Source: Beijerinckiaceae bacterium (lineage in GTDB: Bacteria; Pseudomonadota; Alphaproteobacteria; Rhizobiales; Beijerinckiaceae). From it: a DNA stretch of 64,000 bases. Positions within the stretch are counted from its first letter, which is position 1; every line of letters starts with the position of its first letter. The notes beneath the pieces were generated by a model, which worked only from the letters and a program-made list of their open reading frames with translations, was not told the DNA's origin and searched no databases. A program made the position numbers and the translations under genes. The stretch lies in contig CANGFT010000011.1 of NCBI GenBank assembly GCA_947453205.1, positions 18,652 to 82,651 on the forward strand, in the 5' to 3' direction. Shown here piece after piece: positions 17,341 to 25,781 of this stretch.

Positions 17341-19496
17341 GCAAGGACGCGCTCGGCTCCATCGTCCATGACGTCATCCGCAATCGTCTGGTGGCGATCA
17401 CCGAGGAGATGCGGATCGCGCTGCAAAGCGTCTCCGGCTCGCCCACGGTGACCGAGGCCTCGGACTTTTTCACCGGCCTCTTTCTGCCCGACGGCTCCGT
17501 CGCCTCCATGGGCTTTCAGGTCGCCTATCAGGCGCCGGTCTGCGGCGCCTTCATCCGACACATCACGGACAAATCGAGCCATGTGGTGCGCGATGGCGAC
17601 ATGTTCATCGGCAATGATCCCTATATCGGCGCGCTGCATCAGAATGATGTGCAGATGGTCGGCCCGATCTTCGCGGGCGATGAGATCATCGCATGGGCGG
17701 GCGTCGAAGCCCATGAGACGGATGTGGGCGGCATGGACTTCGCGAGCTGGTCGCCAAAAGCGCGCGAGGTCTTTCAGGAAGGCATGCGCATTCCCTGCGT
17801 GAAGCTGATCGACCGCGGCGAACTGCGCGAGGATGTGCTGGAGATGATCCTTGCGGCCTCGCGGCTGCCCGGCTCTCTGGGGCTCGACATCCGCGCCTTC
17901 ATCGCGACGCTGAACGTGGCCCGCTCGCGCGTGACCGACCTTGTCGCCCGCTATGGCGCGCCAACCGTCTCGGGCGCCATCGGGCGCATGATCGAGACCT
18001 CGGAAAAGCATATGCGCGCGCGCCTGCGCGCCCTGCCCGACGGCGTCTTCAGAGCCAGCGACTACCTGGAGCACGACGGCCATGCGAACAAGCTCTACAA
18101 ACTCGATGTGAAGCTGGAGAAGCGTGGCGACCACCTGTCGCTGGATTTCTCGGGCTCGAGCCCGCAGGCGCCGGGCTTCATCAACTCCACCCGCTCGGGG
18201 CTCGCGGGCGCGGTGAGCGGATCGGTGCTGCCGACCCTCGCCTGGGACATGCAATGGAACGAGGGCGCGCTGAAGCCGGTCGAGATCGTCGCGCCCGATG
18301 GGCTCGTCTGCACCGCGACCTTCCCCGCGCCCGTGGGCTCGGCCACGGTGGAGACGATCTGGGTGACCGGCAACGCCATCATGCTCGCGCTCAACAAGAT
18401 GCTTGCGGCCTGCCCGAACCATGCCTGGCGCGCGCAGGGCGTCAACGACGGCGCCATGGCCACCTTCAATCTCGGCGGCGTCAATCAGTTCGGCGAAAAC
18501 TTCGGCCTGCATCTCATGGACCCGCTGGCGGGCGGCTCCGCCGCCTTCCCCGCCAAGGATGGCGTGGCGGCGGGCGGGCCCATCACCTCGCCCATGTCCG
18601 GCATCGCCGATGTCGAGCGCAACGAACAGGTCGTGCCGCTGTTCTATCTGCACCGGCGCCTCGCCCCCGACACCGGCGGCGCAGGCCGCCAGCGCGGCGG
18701 CCTCAGCGCGGAGGTCGCGCTGACGCTTGGCGGCATCGAACAGGCGCAGGCCCTCATCATGACCCATGGCGCGGAGACGCCCAACTCCCAGGGGCTTGGC
18801 GGCGGCTGGCCGGGCGCCACCATTCGCCAGAGGTTCGGGCGCGGCGCCGTCGCGCAGGGCCTTGCGGTTGACGCGCCCTTCGAGACCTTCGGCCCCAAGC
18901 CGGGCCTCATGACCATGACCAATCGCGACGTCTTCCATGTGACATGGCAGGGCGGCGGCGGCTATGGCGATCCTCTCGAGCGCGACCCTGACGCCGTGGC
19001 GCTGGACGTGGAGAACGCCGCGGTCAGCCTCGAGGCGGCGCGCGAGATCTATGGCGTCGTCATCGGCGACGACGAGGCGACCGCACGCCTGCGCGAAGCC
19101 ATGCGGCTGGCCCGCGTCGGCGCCTTCATCAGTGACGAGGCCCGCTTCTGCCGCGCTGAGCCCTGCGCCATGCTGGGCCCTTCGCTTCATGTGGCGCGCG
19201 ATGGCCGCGGCCTGCATGTGACGACGCCTGCAGGATTCATTCTGTCGACCGGACATTCACGCTGGCGCGAGGGCGCTCATCGGCGCACCATGCAGCAGCC
19301 ACCTGCCGCCTATGGCGTCAAGCTGCATGACGATCTGGAGGCCACCGCCTGGCATTGCCCGGCCACCGGCCTGCAACTGACGCTCGACCTGCATCTGCGC
19401 GGAACAGACCCCGTGCATGATGTGGAGCTCGATCTGGAAGATCTCGTCGCCCGCCAGAATGCGGCCGACGCCAATCAAGGAGGAGACCAGTCATGA
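17337..19496 (+). CDS. HyuB-type hydantoinase subunit B with carboxylase-gamma-like C-terminal extension
   Basis: Partner of HyuA, 719 aa. The first 600 residues match hydantoinase B (GDMFIGNDPYIGALHQNDVQ, GGGWPGATIRQRFG, GGGGYGDPLERDPDAV). Family members usually end about there. This one continues for some 120 residues, ending in HCPATGLQLTLDLHLRG then DPVHDVEL, which resembles the small gamma subunits of acetone and acetophenone carboxylases. The usual second cysteine of the CPxCG zinc site is missing: only Cys near residue 674 is there. The fusion suggests an ATP-dependent carboxylase or a relative rather than a plain hydantoinase. The gamma resemblance is recognised by eye. The stop overlaps the binding-protein start by 4 bp. 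Confidence 0.88.
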   Translation: MSKDALGSIVHDVIRNRLVAITEEMRIALQSVSGSPTVTEASDFFTGLFLPDGSVASMGFQVAYQAPVCGAFIRHITDKSSHVVRDGDMFIGNDPYIGALHQNDVQMVGPIFAGDEIIAWAGVEAHETDVGGMDFASWSPKAREVFQEGMRIPCVKLIDRGELREDVLEMILAASRLPGSLGLDIRAFIATLNVARSRVTDLVARYGAPTVSGAIGRMIETSEKHMRARLRALPDGVFRASDYLEHDGHANKLYKLDVKLEKRGDHLSLDFSGSSPQAPGFINSTRSGLAGAVSGSVLPTLAWDMQWNEGALKPVEIVAPDGLVCTATFPAPVGSATVETIWVTGNAIMLALNKMLAACPNHAWRAQGVNDGAMATFNLGGVNQFGENFGLHLMDPLAGGSAAFPAKDGVAAGGPITSPMSGIADVERNEQVVPLFYLHRRLAPDTGGAGRQRGGLSAEVALTLGGIEQAQALIMTHGAETPNSQGLGGGWPGATIRQRFGRGAVAQGLAVDAPFETFGPKPGLMTMTNRDVFHVTWQGGGGYGDPLERDPDAVALDVENAAVSLEAAREIYGVVIGDDEATARLREAMRLARVGAFISDEARFCRAEPCAMLGPSLHVARDGRGLHVTTPAGFILSTGHSRWREGAHRRTMQQPPAAYGVKLHDDLEATAWHCPATGLQLTLDLHLRGTDPVHDVELDLEDLVARQNAADANQGGDQS

Positions 19497-20410
19497 TGAA
19501 AGCAATCGCACTCGCAGCCGCAACGCTCGGCGCCGCATGGGGCGTCGGCGCCGCGCAGGCCGAACCGGCCAAGGTCAACATCGGCTACGCCACCGCCTCC
19601 GACTATATGGCTGTTTATGTCGCCAAGGAGAAGGGCTTCTTCGACAAGCACAACATCGACGCCACTGTGACGCGCGTGCCGATCATCACCAATGTGCCGC
19701 CCGCGCTTGTCTCCGGCAGCATGCAGATCGGCGTCACCACCATGCCTTCGCTTCTGCAGGCCGTGGATGGCGGGCTTGATCTCGTGCTTATCGCGGGCGC
19801 CGCGCGCCATATCAAGGAGCGGCCCACCATCAGCCTCACACTGCGCAAGGATGTGAAGTTTGAAAAGCCCGCCGATCTCCTTGGCAAGAAGATCGCCGTC
19901 TCCGGCCTCAACAATGTGATGGACGTCTTCCTGCGCAAGTGGATGCTGAATGCGGGCGTGAACCCCAAGGGCGTCACCATCATCGAGGCGCAGCTGCCGC
20001 AGATGCCGGACATGCTGCGCAATGGCACCATCGACGGCGCGACGCCGGTCGAGCCTTTCCGCACGGCCATCGTGGCGAGCGGCGCCGGCTACATCGCCGC
20101 CGAATTCTTCGCCGAGGTGAATCCCGACGTGCTCGTGTCCGGCTGGATCACGACAGGCGAATGGGCGAAGAAGAACCCCGCCGTCGTCGCCGGTTTCCGC
20201 GAGGCGGTGAAGGAGGGGCTCGACTACATCAACACCAACGCCGCCGACCTCAAGGACATCGAGAAGAAATATCTCGGCTTCAACGCGCCGGGCTGGCCGC
20301 GCTTCTCCAATGCGTCCACAACCGATGACATGAAGGTCTATATCGACATCGGCAAGGAGCTCTCGCTCTATCGCTCGAACATCGACGCCTCCAAATTCGT
20401 CATCAAGTAA
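19493..20410 (+). CDS. ABC transporter periplasmic substrate-binding protein, NMT1/SsuA-like
   Basis: A 305-aa periplasmic binding protein for the ABC importer encoded upstream. A Sec signal peptide ends near AQAEPAKVNIGYA, and the mature part starts with the family-typical SDYMAVYVAKEKGFFDKHNID and continues with ADLLGKKIAVSGLNN. A strong AAGGAGGAGA ribosome-binding site lies just before the ATG at 19493, consistent with high expression of a binding protein late in the operon. NMT1/SsuA-like proteins bind sulfonates, nitrate, pyrimidines or aromatic acids; this sequence does not decide which. Confidence 0.92.
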   Translation: MMKAIALAAATLGAAWGVGAAQAEPAKVNIGYATASDYMAVYVAKEKGFFDKHNIDATVTRVPIITNVPPALVSGSMQIGVTTMPSLLQAVDGGLDLVLIAGAARHIKERPTISLTLRKDVKFEKPADLLGKKIAVSGLNNVMDVFLRKWMLNAGVNPKGVTIIEAQLPQMPDMLRNGTIDGATPVEPFRTAIVASGAGYIAAEFFAEVNPDVLVSGWITTGEWAKKNPAVVAGFREAVKEGLDYINTNAADLKDIEKKYLGFNAPGWPRFSNASTTDDMKVYIDIGKELSLYRSNIDASKFVIK

Positions 20411-20424
20411 ACAGGGGAGCCTCG

Positions 20425-22221
20425 ATGATGCACGACCCGATCTTCGAGGCTGGCGACAAGCCGCCCTGCGCCTATGAGCGGGCGGCCGAATATGACGGGA
20501 TGATCGCCATGCGCGATCAACCCGTCCCCATGCGCGATGGCCTGACATTGCGCGCCGATGTCTATCGACCGCAGGCGGAAGGACGCTTTCCCGCCCTTCT
20601 CGCCTTCGCCATCTACAACAAGGATCTTCAAGGCCCCGATTATGCGGCCTCGCTGCCGCCCCAGCCCGCATGGGCGCCGCTCTGGGCGGGACTGCTGGAG
20701 GCGGGCGACACCCGCTTCTTCGTCTCGCGCGGCTATGTGCATGTCATCGGCACGCCGCGCGGCATAGGCTCGTCGGAGGGCGGGGGATCACGCGAATGGG
20801 ATTGCTATGATCTCATCGCCTGGATCGCCCGGCAGCCCTGGTGCGACGGCAATGTGGGCATGATCGGCATTTCCGGCTTCGGCGCCGAACAGCTCGCCGT
20901 CGCCAAGCAAAAGCCGCCCGCGCTCAAAGCGATCTTCCCCTTCGACCCCCGCGGCGCCTATGGGCTCTTCGGCGGGTTTCGCGATGAGCATCCCGGCGGG
21001 ATGCTGCATCTCTTCCGCTATCTCATCGGCCATTTCTCGGCGGCGCATCAGGTGAAGGGTCCGCCGGGCGATCTGGCGCCGGAAAGGGACGAGCTTTGGC
21101 GCGCGGCCATGGCCAATCCCGATTACCGGATCTATCCGCATGTCTTCAACGTGCTCGCCCAGAAGGGCCAGCACATGACCGCCTTCTTTGATCTGCTGCT
21201 CGACCCCTATGATCGCGAGGAGCATGTGCGCAAGAGCGAGGCCGAGTTCGCCGCGATCGACATTCCCGTTCATACGGGCACCGGCTGGTACGCCTATACC
21301 TATAAAACCCACCTGAACGGCGCGCAGAACTGGTACGCCAACCTCAAGGGCCCGAAGCGCCTCACGCTTGCAGGGCCTTCCCACCTCGAGCGCCCCTTCC
21401 ATTCCCTGCACAGCGACATTCTGCGCTGGCATGACCATTGGCTGAAGGGCATGGACACAGGCGCCATGGACGGCCCGCCCGTGCGCTATTGGGTCATGGG
21501 CGCCAATGAATGGCGGACCGCCGCCGATTGGCCCCCGCCCGAGGCGCGCTGGACGAAACTGTGGCTCGACTCATGGGAGCGTCTGCGTGCGCAGCCCATG
21601 ACCGCCGGCAGCGTGGATGACCTCTCGCCGCCCGACACATTCGCGCAGATGCCGCCGACGCAGACCAAGCGCATCGAGAAGCTGCGCTATCTCAGCGAGC
21701 CGCTGGCGCGCGACATTTTGGTGGCGGGGCCGATCTCGCTGACGCTCTATGCGAGCATAGATCAGGACGACACCAACTGGATCGTGATCTTGAGCGACGT
21801 CGGCCCCGATGTCTCCGTGCGCAGCGCACGCGAGGGCGAGCGGGATGTGCCGGAGCTGCCTGAGCGCGAAGTCTCACGCGGCTGGCTCAAGGCCTCCCAT
21901 CGCGCCGTCGACGAAAGCCGCTCAAAGCCCGGCCGCCCCTGGCATCCCCTGACGCGGGACGCCCAAGCCAGGGTGACGCCGGGCGTCGTGGAGGAATATC
22001 AGATCGAGATCATGGCCACGGCCAACATGTTCAAGGCGGGCCATCGCATCTGCATCGACATCACGTCGCTTGATCTGCCCACGGGCGTCGCAGGCGCGAC
22101 CAATGCCGAATATGTGCCCTATCACATCTGCTCGGCCCGCACGGTGGTGCACAGGATCCATCACGACCCCGCGCATCCCTCCCATCTTCTGCTGCCCATC
22201 ATCCCGCAAGACGGGGCATGA
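20425..22221 (+). CDS. CocE/NonD-type alpha/beta hydrolase
   Basis: A 598-aa hydrolase of the X-Pro dipeptidyl-peptidase/cocaine esterase family, which cleaves esters or amides of bulky acyl groups. The N-terminal block MRDGLTLRADVYRPQ, the nucleophile serine in GMIGISGFGAEQ, and the C-terminal jelly-roll-like domain (SRGWLKASHRAVDE; FKAGHRICIDITSLDLP) are present. The usual GxSYGG elbow reads GISGFG here. No signal peptide. It starts 14 bp after the binding protein and is probably the last gene of the ABC/HyuAB operon. The 3' end overlaps the convergent amidohydrolase by 23 bp. It may release the HyuAB substrate or act on its product; this is inference. Confidence 0.9.
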   Translation: MMHDPIFEAGDKPPCAYERAAEYDGMIAMRDQPVPMRDGLTLRADVYRPQAEGRFPALLAFAIYNKDLQGPDYAASLPPQPAWAPLWAGLLEAGDTRFFVSRGYVHVIGTPRGIGSSEGGGSREWDCYDLIAWIARQPWCDGNVGMIGISGFGAEQLAVAKQKPPALKAIFPFDPRGAYGLFGGFRDEHPGGMLHLFRYLIGHFSAAHQVKGPPGDLAPERDELWRAAMANPDYRIYPHVFNVLAQKGQHMTAFFDLLLDPYDREEHVRKSEAEFAAIDIPVHTGTGWYAYTYKTHLNGAQNWYANLKGPKRLTLAGPSHLERPFHSLHSDILRWHDHWLKGMDTGAMDGPPVRYWVMGANEWRTAADWPPPEARWTKLWLDSWERLRAQPMTAGSVDDLSPPDTFAQMPPTQTKRIEKLRYLSEPLARDILVAGPISLTLYASIDQDDTNWIVILSDVGPDVSVRSAREGERDVPELPEREVSRGWLKASHRAVDESRSKPGRPWHPLTRDAQARVTPGVVEEYQIEIMATANMFKAGHRICIDITSLDLPTGVAGATNAEYVPYHICSARTVVHRIHHDPAHPSHLLLPIIPQDGA

Positions 22222-23299
22222 GCTTTGTGGCGTTGCCGCGCCAGATGGCGTTGAGCTCGGCCTGCGAGAAGACGCCGTTGCTTTCGAGGCTGGCGACATG
22301 CTCCACGCAGGTGCGGAAGGGCACGTCGGTGCCGAAAACGATCTGCGACGTCGTGACAAGCTGACGCAGCGCCGTCATGGAGATGGCGTTGCTGGACTGG
22401 GCTGTGTCGTAGAAGAACTTGCGGGCCTCGGCGCGGAATCCATCGGGCACATTGGCGCGCACGGTCGGCAGTTTCTCGCTCTGGTCGAAACGCTCGATCA
22501 GGAAGGGCATGCTGCCGCCCGCGTGGCTCCAGATCATCTTCACATCGGGGAAGCGGCGGGCTGCGCCAAGGAAGATGTAATTAACGATGGCGCGCGTGGT
22601 GTCGGTGCCATATTCGATCATGGCGTCGGGAATATAGGGCAGCGTATTGACGCAACAGGCGGGCGAGGTGGGATGCACATAGACCACGGCCTTGCGTCGG
22701 TTCAATTCAGCGAAGACCGCATCGAAGGCCTTGTCGCCCAGCCATTTGCCATCATAGCTGGTGAAGAGCGCGACGCCGTCCGCCTTCAGCACATCGAGGC
22801 CGTATTCGATCTCGCGCAGGGAGCCCTCGACATCGGGAAGCGGCAGGGCGGCGAATTGGCCGAAGCGTTCGGGATGGCTGGTGACAAGCTTGGCGGCGTA
22901 ATCATTGGTGTAGCGCGACATGCGCCGCGCGCGGTCATTGTCGCCGAACCAGATGCCTGGCGTCGTCACCGACAGGATCGTGAGATCGACGCCCGCCTTG
23001 TCCATGTCTTCGACGTGATTGGCGGGCGTCCATTTCAACGAGGGCGGCAGCACAAGGCCGGTTCCCTGGAGATCCTGAATATATTCGGGCGGGGTCAGAT
23101 GCGCATGGACGTCGACGATGCGGCGCGGAGCCTTGTCCTGCGCGAGCGACAGCTGCGGCGCTGCGATGCTGGCGGCGGCCGCGCCAAGCCCAGCCAGAAA
23201 CCCGCGCCGCCCCGTGTGGCAGGCGCACGGCCCGGTCGACGTCAAAGCCGTGTCGCAAGCCTCGAAAGAGGGCCTCGCTTTAGTCTCGAACAGACGCAT
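22199..23299 (-). CDS. Tat-exported amidohydrolase-2 (ACMSD-like), paralogue of 11817-12824
   Basis: A 366-aa amidohydrolase-2 protein with an N-terminal twin-arginine signal (GRRGFLAGLGAAAA, cleavage likely after SLAQ), so it probably works in the periplasm. The metal motif is RIVDVHAHLTPPEY; YVHPTSPACC, WSHAGG and FGTDVPF follow. Many blocks match the cytoplasmic protein at 11817 (GIWFGDN vs GVWFGDV; LPLPDVEGSLREIEYGLDVLK vs LALPDVEGCLNEIAYAFDVLK), so they are paralogues, likely with related substrates in two compartments. It is the last gene of a minus-strand set with the Bug-type protein and cupin. Confidence 0.88.
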   Translation of the reverse strand: MRLFETKARPSFEACDTALTSTGPCACHTGRRGFLAGLGAAAASIAAPQLSLAQDKAPRRIVDVHAHLTPPEYIQDLQGTGLVLPPSLKWTPANHVEDMDKAGVDLTILSVTTPGIWFGDNDRARRMSRYTNDYAAKLVTSHPERFGQFAALPLPDVEGSLREIEYGLDVLKADGVALFTSYDGKWLGDKAFDAVFAELNRRKAVVYVHPTSPACCVNTLPYIPDAMIEYGTDTTRAIVNYIFLGAARRFPDVKMIWSHAGGSMPFLIERFDQSEKLPTVRANVPDGFRAEARKFFYDTAQSSNAISMTALRQLVTTSQIVFGTDVPFRTCVEHVASLESNGVFSQAELNAIWRGNATKLMPRLAG

Positions 23300-23369
23300 G
23301 GGCGTCCTCCCTGTTTGATTGTCGTCTTGAATCTAACGCCCAGAACGACGCTTGTCATCCATCTGCGGG

Positions 23370-24338
23370 CTATTCGGGCTTGATGCCCGCCGCCTTTGCG
23401 ACCTGCGACCATTTCGCCATTTCGGCTTTTATCAAGGCGGAGAATTCGGCCGGCGAATTGCCGATGGGCTCTGCGCCTTCGATCGCCAGACGAGCCTTCA
23501 TGGCGGGCGTCTCAAGGATCTTGGCCGTCTCGGCCTGCAGACGATCCACGATGGCCGCAGGCGTGCCCGCTGGCGCGAGAAGACCAAACCACTGGATCGC
23601 CTCATAGCCCGGCACGCCGGATTCCGCGATGGTCGGCAAGTCCGGCATGAAGCGCGAGCGTGCGCTGCTGGACATGGCGAGCGGGCGCAAGGTTCCGCCG
23701 TCGATCTGCGGCTTGGCGGAGAGGAAGTTCACCAGCATGCCATCGACGCGATCGCCGATGATGTCGTTGAGCGCAGGCGCGACGCCTGTATAGGGCACAT
23801 GCAGCACATCGATGTTCGCGGACACACGCAGCAGCTCCATGGCCATATGCGGCGCGGTGCCAAGGCCCGCCGAGCCATAGGTGAGGGCGCCGGGCCTCGC
23901 CCGCGCCGCAGACAGAAAATCCCCGAAGTTGCGGAAGGGCGTGCCCGTGCCCACCACCAGCACATTGGGCAGGGAGACCATCTGCGTGATCGGCGCAAAA
24001 TCGCGCGCCACGTCATAGGGCAGTTGCTTGTACATGACGTGGTTGATGGCGAGCGTGCTCGCGGACATCAGGAGCGTATAGCCATCCGGCGCCGATTTCG
24101 CGACGACATCGCTGCCGCGCACATTGCCAGCGCCGGGGCGGTTCTCCACGACGAACTGCTGCCCGATGGGTTTGGCGAGCTCATTGGCGAGCACCCGCGC
24201 CACCGTATCCGTGCCGCCGCCCGCTGATGAGGCCACGATGATCTTGATGACGCGCTCGTTCGGCCACACGGCTTGCGCAAGGGCGCCCTGCGAGAGGCCA
24301 GCGCAAAGGAGGAGCGAGAGTGCTGCTTGCTTCAACAT
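23370..24338 (-). CDS. Tripartite tricarboxylate transporter receptor, Bug/TctC family
   Basis: A 322-aa periplasmic binding protein of the Bug family. Signal peptide MLKQAALSLLLCAGLSQGAL is followed by AQAVWPNERVIKIIVASSAGGGTDTVAR, PIGQQFVVENRPGAG and PDGYTLLM, all family landmarks. I prefer the ATG at 24338, with AGGAAG 6 bp upstream; a TTG six codons earlier is less likely. The TctA/TctB membrane subunits are not in the window, so it is an orphan receptor, as is common for Bug proteins. Cupin and amidohydrolase neighbours suggest an organic acid ligand. Confidence 0.92.
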   Translation of the reverse strand: MLKQAALSLLLCAGLSQGALAQAVWPNERVIKIIVASSAGGGTDTVARVLANELAKPIGQQFVVENRPGAGNVRGSDVVAKSAPDGYTLLMSASTLAINHVMYKQLPYDVARDFAPITQMVSLPNVLVVGTGTPFRNFGDFLSAARARPGALTYGSAGLGTAPHMAMELLRVSANIDVLHVPYTGVAPALNDIIGDRVDGMLVNFLSAKPQIDGGTLRPLAMSSSARSRFMPDLPTIAESGVPGYEAIQWFGLLAPAGTPAAIVDRLQAETAKILETPAMKARLAIEGAEPIGNSPAEFSALIKAEMAKWSQVAKAAGIKPE

Positions 24339-24352
24339 GAGAGGCTTCCTGT

Positions 24353-24832
24353 TCAACCGAGCGCGCCAAGCGTCTTGCCGGCGACTTCCACGGGCTTGGC
24401 CGCGATCAAGACGAAGGCGATGACGCAGGGAACGGTTCCGCGATTGATCCAGTCATGCACGGTTCCGCGCTGCACAAGCACATCGCCCTGCTTCAGATGA
24501 ACCTCCTTGCCGCCGTCGAGCACCATGTCGATCTCGCCCGCCATGACGACGGCGTAATCGACGGTCAGGGTGCGGTGCATGCGCGAGGACACGCCGGGCG
24601 CATATTCAACAACGCGAAAGATCGCGCCATTGGCCGCGCAATCCGCCACATCGCGCAAGCCGCCGTCACGCTCCTCCGTATTGTCCACCGGCGCATCCGC
24701 ATGGGACCAGATGACCGTGCTGGAATGGCCGGGGCGGCGCGAGACGATATTGCTGGTGATTTCGTCATAACGGACGAGCGAATGGCCTTCGGCGTCGTGG
24801 TCCGTGACCACACGGCGGATGGATAAAGTCAT
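24353..24832 (-). CDS. Cupin-domain protein
   Basis: A 159-aa small cytoplasmic cupin. The barrel carries RVVEYAPGVSSRMHRTLTVD and the second motif around GDVLVQRGTVHDWINRG. Such proteins bind a metal and act as dioxygenases, isomerases or ligand sensors, and the activity here is unknown. The ATG at 24832 is preceded by AGGGAGA. The upstream in-frame extension lacks family resemblance and was not used. It is first of the three-gene minus-strand set (cupin, Bug receptor, exported amidohydrolase) and is divergent from ahpC. Confidence 0.85.
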   Translation of the reverse strand: MTLSIRRVVTDHDAEGHSLVRYDEITSNIVSRRPGHSSTVIWSHADAPVDNTEERDGGLRDVADCAANGAIFRVVEYAPGVSSRMHRTLTVDYAVVMAGEIDMVLDGGKEVHLKQGDVLVQRGTVHDWINRGTVPCVIAFVLIAAKPVEVAGKTLGALG

Positions 24833-24972
24833 GTTGTCTCCCTTTGCCCGCGCCTGAGCGAGGCCTGCCTCATGTCTCGACACTGGCGGCTTCAAACGGC
24901 GGGGATGATGGCCATAGCCCATGGCCAGGTCAAACCCGCGCTTGAAAGCCAGGATCAAGGCCACACAGCATC

Positions 24973-25009
24973 ATAGGCGTTTCCTATGAAACTGATCGAA
25001 TCTTCCCAT
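24973..25009 (+). promoter_or_regulatory. Putative OxyR operator upstream of ahpCF
   Basis: The sequence reads ATAG-N7-CTAT-N7-ATCG-N7-CCAT. The OxyR consensus is ATAG-N7-CTAT-N7-ATAG-N7-CTAT, so 14 of 16 defined bases and all three spacings match. It lies 143 bp before the ahpC ATG in the 24833-25151 intergenic region, consistent with peroxide-induced ahpC expression. No oxyR gene is in the window. Nothing else was recognised in this 319-bp gap. Confidence 0.7.
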
Positions 25010-25151
25010 TTTACCCGATGATTGGCCCGGGCTAGTGTCAACTCGTCTTCAGGACACACCCGAAGACAAGCGCCTCACCGCAAGACCCAGCCGCCTGAAA
25101 CCATGGTTTCGGGGGCACGGGAACGCTTGCCCTGAAACCCGGAGAAGTCCC

Positions 25152-25715
25152 ATGTCCCTCATCAACACCGAAATCAAGCCCTTCAAGGCGAGCGCCTACA
25201 AGAACGGCAAGTTCATCGACGTCGCGCACACCGATCTTCTGGGCAAATGGTCGGTCGTTTTCTTCTATCCGGCGGATTTCACCTTCGTCTGCCCGACCGA
25301 GCTGGAAGACCTCGCGGACAATTACGGCAAGTTCCAGGCGCTCGGCGTCGAGATCTACAGCGTCTCCACAGACACCCATTTCGCCCACAAGGCCTGGCAT
25401 GACACCTCGCCCGCCATCGGCAAAATCAACTACACCATGGTCGGCGATCCCACGGGCACGATCACCCGCAATTTCGACGTGATGATCGAAGAGCTCGGCC
25501 TCGCCGACCGCGGAACCTTCGTGGTCGATCCCCAGGGCAAGATCCAGATCGTCGAGATCACCGCAGGCGGCATCGGCCGCGATGCGCTGGAGCTGCTGCG
25601 CAAGGTGAAGGCCGCGCAATATGTCGCCTCCCACCCCGGCGAAGTCTGCCCCGCCAAGTGGCAGGAAGGCGAGAAGACCCTCGCCCCCTCGCTGGACCTC
25701 GTCGGCAAGATCTGA
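25152..25715 (+). CDS. ahpC: Alkyl hydroperoxide reductase peroxiredoxin AhpC
   Basis: AhpC reduces H2O2 and organic peroxides in the cytoplasm and is recycled by AhpF. From the ATG at 25152 (GGAGAAG just upstream) the protein is 187 aa, the exact classical length. Peroxidatic Cys47 lies in [12 protein letters not shown] and resolving Cys166 in [10 protein letters not shown], so it is a typical 2-Cys enzyme. The open frame extends 39 codons further 5', but that part is not AhpC-like. ahpF follows after 66 bp containing a GC-rich hairpin. Confidence 0.97.
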   Translation: MSLINTEIKPFKASAYKNGKFIDVAHTDLLGKWSVVFFYPADFTFVCPTELEDLADNYGKFQALGVEIYSVSTDTHFAHKAWHDTSPAIGKINYTMVGDPTGTITRNFDVMIEELGLADRGTFVVDPQGKIQIVEITAGGIGRDALELLRKVKAAQYVASHPGEVCPAKWQEGEKTLAPSLDLVGKI

Positions 25716-25737
25716 GCCTCAGCGCACACAAACCTTC

Positions 25738-25761
25738 CCCGGGCGGGCGCGCTCGCCCGGG
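25738..25761 (+). terminator. GC-rich hairpin between ahpC and ahpF
   Basis: Stem CCCGGGCG/CGCCCGGG (8 bp, 8-nt loop) without a T-tract lies in the ahpC-ahpF gap. It may stabilise the ahpC 3' end or attenuate read-through, giving more AhpC than AhpF. Inference from structure only. Confidence 0.45.
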
Positions 25762-25781
25762 CGCAACAAAGGGAGCAAGCC

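Noticed and set aside
14413..19256. Very long open frames on the minus strand opposite the permease, hyuA and hyuB genes (over 700 codons each)
   Set aside because: They lie exactly opposite well-conserved genes, have Ala/Arg/Gly/His-rich composition with no recognisable motif, and are a usual by-product of high GC third positions.
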